A stretch of DNA of 21,658 bases from positions 2,645 to 24,302 of the forward strand of contig JALTKC010000112.1 of NCBI GenBank assembly GCA_027076245.1. The letters run 5' to 3'. The notes beneath the pieces are model-generated. The model ran no database searches and was not told where the DNA came from. It was given only the letters and a program-made list of their open reading frames with translations. Below are positions 1 to 7,185 of the stretch, one piece after another. The position numbers were made by a program, and so were the translations under genes. Every line of letters starts with the position of its first letter. Position 1 is the stretch's first letter. Source of the stretch: Gammaproteobacteria bacterium (GTDB lineage Bacteria > Pseudomonadota > Gammaproteobacteria > GRL18).

Positions 1-1067
1 TTGGAGAGGTGGTTTTTAACACCTCCATGACCGGTTACCAGGAAATTCTTACCGATCCCTCCTATAAAGAACAGATTGTTACCCTGACTTATCCGCATAT
101 CGGTAATGTTGGTGCCAACTCTGGCGATGAAGAATCCGATGCCATTATGGCCAAAGGTCTGGTGATCCGTGATTTACCGCGTCTGATGTCCAGCTGGCGT
201 GGTGAAATGTCCTTATCCGGCTATCTGAAAAAGCACAATATTGTTGCCATTGCCGATGTTGATACCCGTAAGCTGACCCGTTTACTGCGAGATAAAGGAG
301 CACAAAGTGGGGCTATTATTGCTATAGAAGGCAATAAGTCCGATTTAGATAAATCAGCAGCTATTGCTCAGGCCAGGAATTTTCCCGGTTTAAAGGGGAT
401 GGATCTGGCAAAAGTTGTGACGACCCAAACACCTTATGAATGGACAGAAGGTACCTGGTCTCTGGAAACCAATAGTACGACAACGGTTACTGAACTGCCT
501 TATCATGTCGTAGCCTATGATTATGGCATTAAGAAAAACATCCTTAGAATGCTGGCGGATCGGGGCTGTAAAGTAACAGTGGTTCCGGCTCAGACCAAAG
601 CATCTGAAGTTCTGGCCATGAACCCTGACGGCATTTTTCTGTCCAATGGCCCGGGTGACCCCGAACCCTGTGATTATGCGATAGATGCTATAGGTGAAAT
701 TCTGCAGACTTCCAAGCCGGTCTTTGGTATTTGTCTGGGTCATCAGTTGCTGTCACTGGCCAGTGGCGCAAAAACTGTAAAAATGAAGTTTGGTCATCAC
801 GGCGGTAACCATCCGGTCAGTGATCTGGACACTAAAGAAGTGATGATCACTTCCCAGAACCATGGTTTTGCGGTAGATGAGAACAGTCTGCCGGATAATC
901 TTAAAGCCACTCATAAATCCCTGTTTGATGGTTCTCTGCAGGGGGTACATCGTACCGACAAGCCCGCTTTCAGTTTCCAGGGACACCCGGAAGCCAGTCC
1001 GGGTCCTCATGATGTAGCGCCTTTGTTTGATCATTTTATTGAATTAATAAACCAGCAGACTCAGTAA
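1..1067 (+). CDS. carA: Carbamoyl-phosphate synthase small chain, 5'-partial
   Basis: Glutaminase subunit of carbamoyl-phosphate synthetase. It hydrolyses glutamine and channels ammonia to CarB, supplying pyrimidine and arginine synthesis in the cytosol. The reading frame is open to the window edge: codons 3-8 read Gly-Glu and run into VVFNTSMTGYQEILTDPSY, the family's N-terminal signature, so about 27 residues lie upstream and the GTG at 9 is an internal valine codon, not a start. The class I glutamine amidotransferase domain is in the C-terminal half: nucleophile Cys in FGICLGHQLL (codon 732-734), then His and Glu in FQGHPEASPG (codons 984-986 and 990-992). The Cys-His-Glu triad is complete. 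carB follows after 128 nt, the usual order. The promoter and any arginine or pyrimidine control region are outside the window. Identification is secure. Confidence 0.98.
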   Translation, partial: GEVVFNTSMTGYQEILTDPSYKEQIVTLTYPHIGNVGANSGDEESDAIMAKGLVIRDLPRLMSSWRGEMSLSGYLKKHNIVAIADVDTRKLTRLLRDKGAQSGAIIAIEGNKSDLDKSAAIAQARNFPGLKGMDLAKVVTTQTPYEWTEGTWSLETNSTTTVTELPYHVVAYDYGIKKNILRMLADRGCKVTVVPAQTKASEVLAMNPDGIFLSNGPGDPEPCDYAIDAIGEILQTSKPVFGICLGHQLLSLASGAKTVKMKFGHHGGNHPVSDLDTKEVMITSQNHGFAVDENSLPDNLKATHKSLFDGSLQGVHRTDKPAFSFQGHPEASPGPHDVAPLFDHFIELINQQTQ

Positions 1068-1098
1068 ACTGCTAGAGCTGATAAACTGCCAGAGCTGC
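1065..1098 (+). repeat. 17-bp tandem duplication at the carA stop
   Basis: Two adjacent 17-nt units begin at 1065 and 1082. They read TAAACTGCTAGAGCTG and TAAACTGCCAGAGCTG plus one base, differing at one of the first 16 positions. The first unit contains the carA stop codon. The first 15 bases of the second unit recur exactly at 4972-4986, just after the greA stop. No function is evident. Confidence 0.8.
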
Positions 1099-1195
1099 TT
1101 AACGGTCAGAGCCGACCAACAGCCTGAGTCTGAAAAAGAGTTAAAACAAATACGAACAACCAGATTTTAATACACCATTTTTTAGTGAGCAGAGA

Positions 1196-4100
1196 ATGCC
1201 AAAACGTGAAGATATAAAAAGTATTCTGATTATCGGTGCCGGTCCCATTGTTATCGGGCAGGCCTGTGAATTTGACTATTCCGGCGCTCAGGCGTGTAAG
1301 GCACTTAAGGAAGAAGGCTATCGGGTCATTCTGGTTAACTCTAACCCAGCGACCATTATGACTGACCCGGAACTGGCTGATGCCACTTATATTGAGCCGA
1401 TTCACTGGAAAGTGGTCGCTAATATTATTGAAAAAGAACGCCCTGATGCACTGCTGCCCACCATGGGCGGGCAGACAGCATTAAACTGTGCTCTGGAACT
1501 GGATAAGCAGGGGGTTCTGGAACAATATAATGTTGAAATGATTGGTGCCGATAAAGAAGCTATTAATAAGGCTGAAGATCGGGATTTATTTCGCCAGGCC
1601 ATGACCAAAATCGGTCTGGATATGCCTAAGTCCTATATTGCTCACACCATGGAAGAAGCCGCCCAGGTACAGAAAGATCTGGGCGCCTTTCCGATTATTA
1701 TACGCCCTTCCTTTACCATGGGCGGTTCTGGCGGTGGTATTGCTTATAACAAGGAAGAATATGTTGAGATCTGTGAACGTGGTCTGGATATGTCACCCAC
1801 CAATGAACTGTTAATTGAAGAATCCATTATCGGTTGGAAAGAATACGAAATGGAAGTGGTGCGCGATAAAAAAGACAATTGTATTATTATCTGCTCCATT
1901 GAAAACTTTGATGCCATGGGTGTGCATACCGGTGACTCCATTACCATTGCTCCGGCTCAGACCCTGACCGATAAAGAATACCAGATTATGCGTAATGCCT
2001 CCCTGCAGGTGCTGCGTGAAATTGGTGTGGATACTGGCGGTTCCAATGTACAGTTTGCCGTTAATCCCAAAAATGGCCGCTTAATTATTATTGAAATGAA
2101 TCCCAGGGTGTCCCGTTCGTCTGCTCTGGCCTCTAAAGCAACGGGTTTCCCTATTGCCAAAGTGGCGGCCAAGCTGGCAGTTGGCTACACCCTGGACGAA
2201 CTGGATAATGAAATCACCGGCGGTGCCACACCTGCGTCTTTTGAGCCGACTCTGGACTATGTGGTGACCAAAGTCCCCCGATTTACTTTTGAAAAATTCC
2301 CTCAGGCCGATGATACCCTGACCACTCAGATGAAATCTGTGGGTGAAGCCATGTCTATTGGTCGTACTTTTCAGGAATCTCTGCAAAAAGCCCTGCGTTC
2401 ACTGGAAATTGATACTGACGGATTTACCGAAATGGTGCATGAACTGGATGGTGACAGTGAAGAAGATATACTGGATGCCTTGCGTCATGCACTGCGTGTT
2501 CCGGGTGCTCACCGTATCTGGTATATTGCTGATGCTTTTCGTAAAGGGCTGAGTCTGGAAGATATTCAGTCACTGACCGGTATTGATCCCTGGTTCCTGG
2601 TGCAGATAGAAGAATTAATCCAGATAGAAGAAAGCATTCGCGGTAAAAATATTCTTGATATTGACGCCGATTTTCTGCGTGAACTTAAGCGCAAGGGCTT
2701 TTCAGACAGCCGTCTGGCCAGTGTGCTTAATACTGATGAGGCCACTGTCAGAAAGTATCGTCATCAGCTAAATATCCGTCCTGTTTATAAGCGGGTCGAC
2801 TCCTGCGCAGCAGAATTTGCTTCTGATACGGCTTATATGTATTCCACCTATGAAGAAGAATGCGAAGCTGAGCCCTCCACTAAAGAAAAAATTATGGTGC
2901 TGGGCGGTGGTCCTAACCGGATTGGTCAGGGTATTGAGTTTGACTACTGCTGTGTCCATGCGGCTCATGCCTGCCGGGATGACGGCTTTGAGACCATTAT
3001 GGTTAACTGTAATCCGGAAACCGTATCAACGGATTACGACACCTCTGATCGTCTGTATTTTGAGCCTCTGACTTTGGAAGATGTACTGGAACTGATTGAG
3101 CTGGAACAGCCCAAAGGTGTCATTGTTCAATACGGCGGACAAACACCATTGAAACTGGCGCGTGCTCTGGAAGCCGCCGGTACCAATATTATCGGTACGT
3201 CTCCGGACTCCATTGATCTGGCAGAAGACCGCGAGCGTTTTCAGGCCATGATTGAAGAACTGGGGCTGTTGCAGCCGCCAAACCGTACAGCCTCTGATGT
3301 GGATTCTGCTGTGGCGCTGGCTGCGGAAGTCGGCTATCCTCTGGTGGTTCGTCCGTCTTATGTACTGGGCGGTCGTGGTATGGAAATTGTCTATAACGAA
3401 GAAGAACTGCGTACCTATATGACCACCGCCGTCAGAGTATCTAATGACTCACCGGTACTGCTGGATCGTTTCCTGGATGATGCCGTGGAAGTGGATGTCG
3501 ATGCCATCTGTGATGGTGAAAATGTCCTTATAGGCGGTATTATGCAGCATATTGAACAGGCCGGTGTGCACTCCGGTGATTCTGCCTGTTCCATTCCACC
3601 CTATAACCTGTCAGAAGAACTGCAGGATCGGCTACGGGATCAGACCACCCGCATGGCATTAAAACTGGGTGTAGTGGGTTTGATGAATACCCAGTTTGCC
3701 ATTAAGGGCGATGATATTTATATACTGGAAGTTAATCCCCGTGCTTCACGTACCGTACCTTTTGTCTCCAAGGCCACCGGTATTTCCCTGGCTAAGGTGG
3801 CGGCTTTATGTATGACTGGCAAGTCACTTAAAGAGCAAAATCATCTGGTGGAAGCCAGACCTGAGTTTTTCTCAGTAAAAGAATCGGTATTTCCATTTAT
3901 TAAATTCCCCGGCGTGGATCCTATTCTCGGTCCGGAAATGAAATCCACCGGTGAAGCCATGGGACTGGGTAAAACCTTTGGTGAAGCTTTTGGTAAATCC
4001 CAGTTATCTGCAGGTGTAGAGTTACCCACCGGCGGTAAGGCATTTATTAGTGTACGTGAAGCGGATAAAGATAAAGTCGTGGATCTGGCCAGGAAAATTC

Positions 4101-4444
4101 AGTCCCTGGGCTTTAGTCTGCTGGCAACTCGGGGCACCCATAAACTGCTGACAGAGCAGGGCGTTGATGCTGAAGTGGTTAATAAGGTTCAGGAAGGCCG
4201 CCCGCATATTGTGGATATGATTAAAAATGAAGAGATTGATTTAATTGTTAATACCACAGAAGGCAAAAAAGCCATTGAAGCCTCATCTATGATCCGCCGT
4301 CAGGCTCTGCAGCATAAGGTAACCTATTCTACCACTATTACCGCAGCCGATGCCTTATGTGAAGCCATGATGATTAAAGGTATTCATATCGGCGATGTGG
4401 ATGTTTATCGTATTCAGGATATTCATAACGAACTTTCCGCGTAA
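1196..4444 (+). CDS. carB: Carbamoyl-phosphate synthase large chain
   Basis: Synthetase subunit making carbamoyl phosphate from bicarbonate, two ATP and CarA-derived ammonia. At 1082 residues it is close to the usual length of about 1073. The start ATG gives MPKREDIKSILIIGAGPIVI, the standard N-terminus. There are two homologous ATP-grasp halves: the carboxyphosphate half (about 1-400, with RPSFTMGGSGGGIAYN) and the carbamoyl-phosphate half (about 560-940, opening with VLGGGPNRIGQGIEFDY near residue 568 and containing RPSYVLGGRGMEIVYN). An oligomerisation region lies between them, and a C-terminal MGS-like allosteric domain runs from about 946 with VREADKDKVVDLA and VNTTEGKKAIEASS. In the family that last domain binds UMP and IMP, and ornithine also regulates the enzyme; I infer the same here. 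Only a weak Shine-Dalgarno (GAG/AGAG) precedes the ATG. No frameshift or missing motif seen. Confidence 0.98.
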   Translation: MPKREDIKSILIIGAGPIVIGQACEFDYSGAQACKALKEEGYRVILVNSNPATIMTDPELADATYIEPIHWKVVANIIEKERPDALLPTMGGQTALNCALELDKQGVLEQYNVEMIGADKEAINKAEDRDLFRQAMTKIGLDMPKSYIAHTMEEAAQVQKDLGAFPIIIRPSFTMGGSGGGIAYNKEEYVEICERGLDMSPTNELLIEESIIGWKEYEMEVVRDKKDNCIIICSIENFDAMGVHTGDSITIAPAQTLTDKEYQIMRNASLQVLREIGVDTGGSNVQFAVNPKNGRLIIIEMNPRVSRSSALASKATGFPIAKVAAKLAVGYTLDELDNEITGGATPASFEPTLDYVVTKVPRFTFEKFPQADDTLTTQMKSVGEAMSIGRTFQESLQKALRSLEIDTDGFTEMVHELDGDSEEDILDALRHALRVPGAHRIWYIADAFRKGLSLEDIQSLTGIDPWFLVQIEELIQIEESIRGKNILDIDADFLRELKRKGFSDSRLASVLNTDEATVRKYRHQLNIRPVYKRVDSCAAEFASDTAYMYSTYEEECEAEPSTKEKIMVLGGGPNRIGQGIEFDYCCVHAAHACRDDGFETIMVNCNPETVSTDYDTSDRLYFEPLTLEDVLELIELEQPKGVIVQYGGQTPLKLARALEAAGTNIIGTSPDSIDLAEDRERFQAMIEELGLLQPPNRTASDVDSAVALAAEVGYPLVVRPSYVLGGRGMEIVYNEEELRTYMTTAVRVSNDSPVLLDRFLDDAVEVDVDAICDGENVLIGGIMQHIEQAGVHSGDSACSIPPYNLSEELQDRLRDQTTRMALKLGVVGLMNTQFAIKGDDIYILEVNPRASRTVPFVSKATGISLAKVAALCMTGKSLKEQNHLVEARPEFFSVKESVFPFIKFPGVDPILGPEMKSTGEAMGLGKTFGEAFGKSQLSAGVELPTGGKAFISVREADKDKVVDLARKIQSLGFSLLATRGTHKLLTEQGVDAEVVNKVQEGRPHIVDMIKNEEIDLIVNTTEGKKAIEASSMIRRQALQHKVTYSTTITAADALCEAMMIKGIHIGDVDVYRIQDIHNELSA

Positions 4445-4481
4445 ACAATTGTTAGCCTTATTAAAAGGAATAAAGACTAAA

Positions 4482-4958
4482 ATGAACAAAATACCTATTA
4501 CCAAAGTTGGCGCAGAAAGACTGGAAGCAGAATTAAAAGAGCTGAAGTCCGTACGCCGCCCCAAAGTGATTCAGGCCATTGCTGAAGCCCGTGAGCACGG
4601 TGATTTAAAAGAAAATGCTGAATATCATGCGGCCCGTGAAGAACAGGGCTTTATTGAAGGTCGTATCAAGGATATTGAAGGCAAACTGTCTCATGCCCAG
4701 ATCATCGATGTCACTACCCTCAAAAATGACGGACGGGTGGTATTTGGTACTACTGTGGTGTTATATAATGATGCCGAAGACAAAGAAATTACCTACCAGA
4801 TTGTGGGTGAAGATGAGGCGGATATCAAAGCCGGAAAAATTTCCATCTCCTCCCCGGTGGCGATGGCTCTAATCGGCAAGGAAGTGGATGATGTGGCCAT
4901 TGTAAAAGCGCCCGGTGGTGATATTGAATACGAAATAGTTGAAGTAAAATACATCTAA
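4482..4958 (+). CDS. greA: Transcription elongation factor GreA
   Basis: Rescues backtracked RNA polymerase by stimulating cleavage of the nascent transcript through the secondary channel. The product has 158 residues, the family length. The N-terminal coiled coil (about 1-75) carries the acidic tip GDLKENAEYH with Asp41 and Glu44, the pair that positions the catalytic metal. The C-terminal FKBP-like domain ends in VEVKYI. The frame stays open upstream to an ATG at 4395 inside carB, but I chose 4482: it gives the canonical MNKIPITKVGAERLEAEL start and has AAAGGAA at 4464-4470. The start is 37 nt after the carB stop, so car-greA co-transcription is likely; this carAB-greA linkage is common in gammaproteobacteria. 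Confidence 0.97.
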   Translation: MNKIPITKVGAERLEAELKELKSVRRPKVIQAIAEAREHGDLKENAEYHAAREEQGFIEGRIKDIEGKLSHAQIIDVTTLKNDGRVVFGTTVVLYNDAEDKEITYQIVGEDEADIKAGKISISSPVAMALIGKEVDDVAIVKAPGGDIEYEIVEVKYI

Positions 4959-4971
4959 GACCTCTCTTTTT

Positions 4972-4986
4972 TAAACTGCCAGAGCT
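4972..4986 (+). repeat. 15-nt word shared with the carA-carB spacer
   Basis: TAAACTGCCAGAGCT here is identical to positions 1082-1096. Both copies sit within a few dozen bases of a gene stop, and this one lies four bases before the left arm of the paired palindrome. It may mark the edge of a dispersed element or be a remnant of one. Confidence 0.5.
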
Positions 4987-4990
4987 ACTC

Positions 4991-5074
4991 CCTGGGAGCA
5001 CGGGCATCCTGCCCACGTCAACAAGCCGGTTTGTGCGCTATTTCTGATGTGGGCAAGATGCCCGCACTCCCAGG
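4991..5074. repeat. REPIN-like paired palindromic repeat
   Basis: Two 26-nt arms (4991-5016 and 5049-5074) are inverted copies of one another with three mismatches, separated by 32 nt. Each arm contains its own small palindrome: GGGCA-TCC-TGCCC at 5002-5014 and GGGCA-AGA-TGCCC at 5051-5063. The spacer has a smaller imperfect hairpin (ACAA...TTGT, 5021-5034). Two REP-like units in inverted orientation is the layout of REPIN elements, which REP-associated tyrosine transposases can mobilise. It is clearly more GC-rich than the surrounding spacer. It could also act as an mRNA-stabilising or terminating hairpin behind greA, but no U-run follows. Membership of a dispersed family is inferred; only one copy is in this window. 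Confidence 0.7.
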
Positions 5075-5145
5075 TTTAAGATACTTTAAAAATAAATGGG
5101 CACTAATAATGAGATGCGCTTCATAGAGCGGAAGGTTTAATTAAT

Positions 5146-5601
5146 ATGCACAATTTTCGCCCCATTATCAGCCAGTCTGGTGGTGAAAAAATCCTTTTGA
5201 CTCTCTGGGTAGGTGCCTTATGGGCCATAGGTTATATTGCTGTGCCCGTTCTGTTCGGCTCTCTGGATGATCGTCAGCTTGCCGGTATGCTGGCCGGAAA
5301 AATGTTTACGGCCGTCAGTTATATCGGCCTGTTCTGTGGCACTGTCCTGCTTATTTCCCTGTTTAAACGCTCTGATAATATTAAACAGGAACTCAGCTTC
5401 TGGCTACTGCTGTTTATGCTGTTGCTGGTGGTTATCGGTGAGTTTGTTCTTCAGCCGCAAATGGCACAGTTAAAACTTCAGGGGCTGGCAGAAGGCACTG
5501 CAGCCGCAGCACAATTCGGCAAACTGCATGGTATTGCATCAGTAGTCTATATGCTTAATTCCCTGACCGGACTGATCCTGGTTATTTTCCATAAACACTA
5601 A
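5146..5601 (+). CDS. DUF4149-type four-helix membrane protein
   Basis: A 151-residue hydrophobic protein of unknown function resembling the DUF4149 (TMEM205-like) family often found beside greA in gammaproteobacteria. Four transmembrane segments are visible at about residues 15-38, 53-73, 82-102 and 129-148. The short loops contain family-like features: WVGALWAIGYIAVPVLF in helix 1, the LAGMLAGKMF stretch between helices 1 and 2, a QPQM motif after helix 3, and F-G-K-L-H-G before helix 4. No catalytic motif or cofactor site is recognisable. The ATG at 5146 has GGAAGG at 5130-5135, a good Shine-Dalgarno. It is separated from greA by the 187-nt spacer with the paired palindrome and precedes the PhnA-type gene by 40 nt. 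The family assignment rests on hydropathy, size and position. Confidence 0.75.
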   Translation: MHNFRPIISQSGGEKILLTLWVGALWAIGYIAVPVLFGSLDDRQLAGMLAGKMFTAVSYIGLFCGTVLLISLFKRSDNIKQELSFWLLLFMLLLVVIGEFVLQPQMAQLKLQGLAEGTAAAAQFGKLHGIASVVYMLNSLTGLILVIFHKH

Positions 5602-5641
5602 ATTTTGTTGCATCTGTTTTGATACTACGGGAGAAATGTTA

Positions 5642-5980
5642 ATGACAAGCCTGCCAAACTGCCCAAAATGCGGCAGCGAATATACTTATGAAGACGGTGG
5701 ACTATTTGTCTGCCCTGAATGTGCTCATGAATTTACCCAGGAAGATCTGGAAGAAAAGGAATTTACCGTTAAAGATTCCAATGGAGCAACCCTGCACAGT
5801 GGTGATGATGTTACTATTATTAAGGACTTAAAAGTAAAAGGCAGTTCCGGTATTGTTAAAATAGGTACCAAAATCAAAGGCATCAGACTGGTCGAAGCCA
5901 GCGATGATCATACCATTGACTGTAAAATTCCAGGGGTAGGAGCTATAAGAATTACGCCTAAATACGTAAAAAAATCATAA
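5642..5980 (+). CDS. yjdM: Zinc-ribbon PhnA/YjdM family protein
   Basis: A small cytosolic protein of 112 residues. The N-terminal zinc ribbon has Cys7-x2-Cys10 and Cys24-x2-Cys27 (CPKC...CPEC), followed by a small beta-rich domain ending ITPKYVKKS. This is the PhnA/YjdM family, historically labelled alkylphosphonate uptake protein; the name arose from proximity to phn genes in E. coli and no phosphonate role is established. No phosphonate genes are nearby here. Two in-frame ATGs exist at 5636 and 5642. I chose 5642 because GGGAG at 5629-5633 is 8 nt from it but only 2 nt from the first. The stop overlaps the end of yhbY, which converges from the other strand. Confidence 0.88.
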   Translation: MTSLPNCPKCGSEYTYEDGGLFVCPECAHEFTQEDLEEKEFTVKDSNGATLHSGDDVTIIKDLKVKGSSGIVKIGTKIKGIRLVEASDDHTIDCKIPGVGAIRITPKYVKKS

Positions 5981-6277
5981 CTTTTTAGGAATCTCAATTC
6001 GGGGTTTCTTTTTATTGCGGCGAAAAAAGATCCCGATATGCCCAATAGTCTGCACCGGGGTCGCTTCAGTCTGTTTGCAGATTTCAGTGATCATTGCTGC
6101 CTTGTCATCCCGATCATCTGCATTAACCCGAACTTTTATCAGCTCATGATCATCCAGCGCCTGATTAATTTCATTAATCACCCCATCAGTCAGTCCGTTA
6201 CCGCCAATAATAACCACCGGTTTCAGAGAATGAGCCTGGGCCCGTAAAAAGCGAATTTGTTTATTATTCAGTGACAT
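5975..6277 (-). CDS. yhbY: YhbY family RNA-binding (CRM domain) protein
   Basis: A single-domain CRM protein of 100 residues, associated in the family with pre-50S ribosomal particles and ribosome maturation. The full domain is visible: MSLNNKQIRFLRAQAHSLKP, the GGNG loop at 25-28 (the GxxG RNA-contact loop), then INEINQALDDHELIKVRV and a terminal IFFRRNKKKPRIEIPKK with basic residues. The ATG (complement of 6275-6277) has AGGT at 6284-6287 on the minus strand. A good sigma-70-type promoter lies just upstream. It is divergent from rlmE, another ribosome biogenesis gene, with 150 nt between them. Its TGA overlaps the last codons of the PhnA-type gene by 6 nt with no clear terminator between the converging genes. 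Confidence 0.95.
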   Translation of the reverse strand: MSLNNKQIRFLRAQAHSLKPVVIIGGNGLTDGVINEINQALDDHELIKVRVNADDRDDKAAMITEICKQTEATPVQTIGHIGIFFRRNKKKPRIEIPKKL

Positions 6278-6302
6278 GCTGTGACCTGCTTAGAAAAAGG
6301 CA

Positions 6303-6331
6303 ATTATACCGGTTAGTTCTATGGGTTTCAC
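6303..6331 (-). promoter_or_regulatory. Sigma-70-type promoter for yhbY
   Basis: Read on the minus strand, -35 GTGAAA (6331-6326, 4 of 6 consensus), a 17-nt spacer, and a perfect -10 TATAAT (6308-6303). Transcription would begin near 6296, about 20 nt before the yhbY ATG, leaving room for its Shine-Dalgarno. Confidence 0.6.
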
Positions 6332-6427
6332 GAAGAAATAACATTTAATTTCAGTTAAAATAAATAATTAGCTCTGGTACGCAAATCCCTGGTAGATAGC
6401 CTGGGTAATTAATCAGGTAAATTAAAA

Positions 6428-7048
6428 GTGGCAAGAAGTAAAAGCAGTTCTCAATGGTTGCAGGAACATTTTAAGGATAAATATGTCTTACAATCTCAGC
6501 AGGACGGTTATCGTTCCCGGGCGGCGTATAAATTATTGCAGATCCAGGAAAAAGACCGGCTGATTAAGCCGGGCATGAATATAGTTGATCTGGGTTCAGC
6601 ACCTGGCGGCTGGTCCCAGGTCGCACGGCAGTTTATCGGCAGCAAGGGTAAGGTTGTTGCACTGGATATACTCCCCATGGAGCAACTGGCTCAGGTGGAA
6701 TTTATCCAGGGCGATTTTCAGGAAGAGTCCGTGCTTAATGAATTGCTGGCGGTGCTGAATAATCAGCCGGTGGATCTTGTTATTTCGGACATGGCGCCCA
6801 ATATAACAGGAGTAAAGGCTGTGGATCAGCCTAAAAGTATCTATTTGCTTGAGTTGGCCATTGATCTGGCTGACCAGGTATTAAAACCTGGTGGTTCCCT
6901 GTTAATGAAAGTGTTTCAGGGTGAAGGTTTTCAGCCTCTGATGGCGGAATTAAGAAAACGTTATCAGAAAGTAATAACCCGCAAACCTGATGCATCCAGA
7001 TCCCGTTCATCAGAGGTTTATTTACTGGCTAAAGGCTTTAAAGGATAA
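6428..7048 (+). CDS. rlmE: 23S rRNA 2'-O-ribose methyltransferase RlmE (FtsJ/RrmJ)
   Basis: SAM-dependent methyltransferase acting on U2552 in the A-loop of 23S rRNA during late 50S assembly. The 206 residues match the family size. Motif I DLGSAPGGWSQ (54-64) forms the SAM site. The catalytic tetrad K-D-K-E is complete: Lys35 (RAAYKL), Asp121 (ISDMAPN), Lys161 (LLMKVFQG) and Glu196 (SSEVYLL). The start is GTG at 6428, giving MARSKSSSQWLQEHFKD, which matches the family; AGGT at 6415-6418 is suitably spaced. In E. coli the rlmE-ftsH pair is heat-shock controlled, but I could not find a convincing sigma-32 promoter in the 150 nt upstream. Confidence 0.97.
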   Translation: MARSKSSSQWLQEHFKDKYVLQSQQDGYRSRAAYKLLQIQEKDRLIKPGMNIVDLGSAPGGWSQVARQFIGSKGKVVALDILPMEQLAQVEFIQGDFQEESVLNELLAVLNNQPVDLVISDMAPNITGVKAVDQPKSIYLLELAIDLADQVLKPGGSLLMKVFQGEGFQPLMAELRKRYQKVITRKPDASRSRSSEVYLLAKGFKG

Positions 7049-7115
7049 GCGGAATATTAACTTTCCTCTTATCAGCTCTTATCAATGATATTAAAATAAT
7101 ATATCATTAATGGTT

Positions 7116-7128
7116 CGGCATAATGCCG
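7116..7128. promoter_or_regulatory. 13-bp palindrome upstream of ftsH
   Basis: CGGCATAATGCCG is a perfect palindrome around a central A, 58 nt before the ftsH start. No U-run follows, so a terminator is unlikely; an operator or small RNA hairpin is possible. The same 137-nt spacer holds a 9-bp direct repeat CTCTTATCA (7066-7074, 7076-7084) and an AT-rich imperfect hairpin at about 7085-7108. Confidence 0.35.
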
Positions 7129-7185
7129 TGATTGAAATTAGACTAAATTAATAAAAGCTAATACAAAAAAGTTGGAGTATTCGTT

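Noticed and set aside
4395..4481. N-terminal extension of GreA from an ATG at 4395
   Set aside because: It lies inside the end of carB, has no matching family sequence, and the ATG at 4482 has a Shine-Dalgarno and the canonical GreA N-terminus.
4991..5074. Simple rho-independent terminator of greA
   Set aside because: No U-run follows either the small hairpins or the long arm, and the two-unit structure fits a REP pair better. A secondary termination role cannot be excluded.
5636..5641. PhnA-type protein starting at the first ATG (5636)
   Set aside because: The Shine-Dalgarno GGGAG would be only 2 nt away; the second ATG at 5642 has normal spacing.
7132..7164. Sigma-32 or sigma-70 promoter for ftsH using TTGAAA at 7132
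   Set aside because: No CCCAT-like -10 at sigma-32 spacing, and the nearest TAATAC is 21 nt away, too far for sigma-70.
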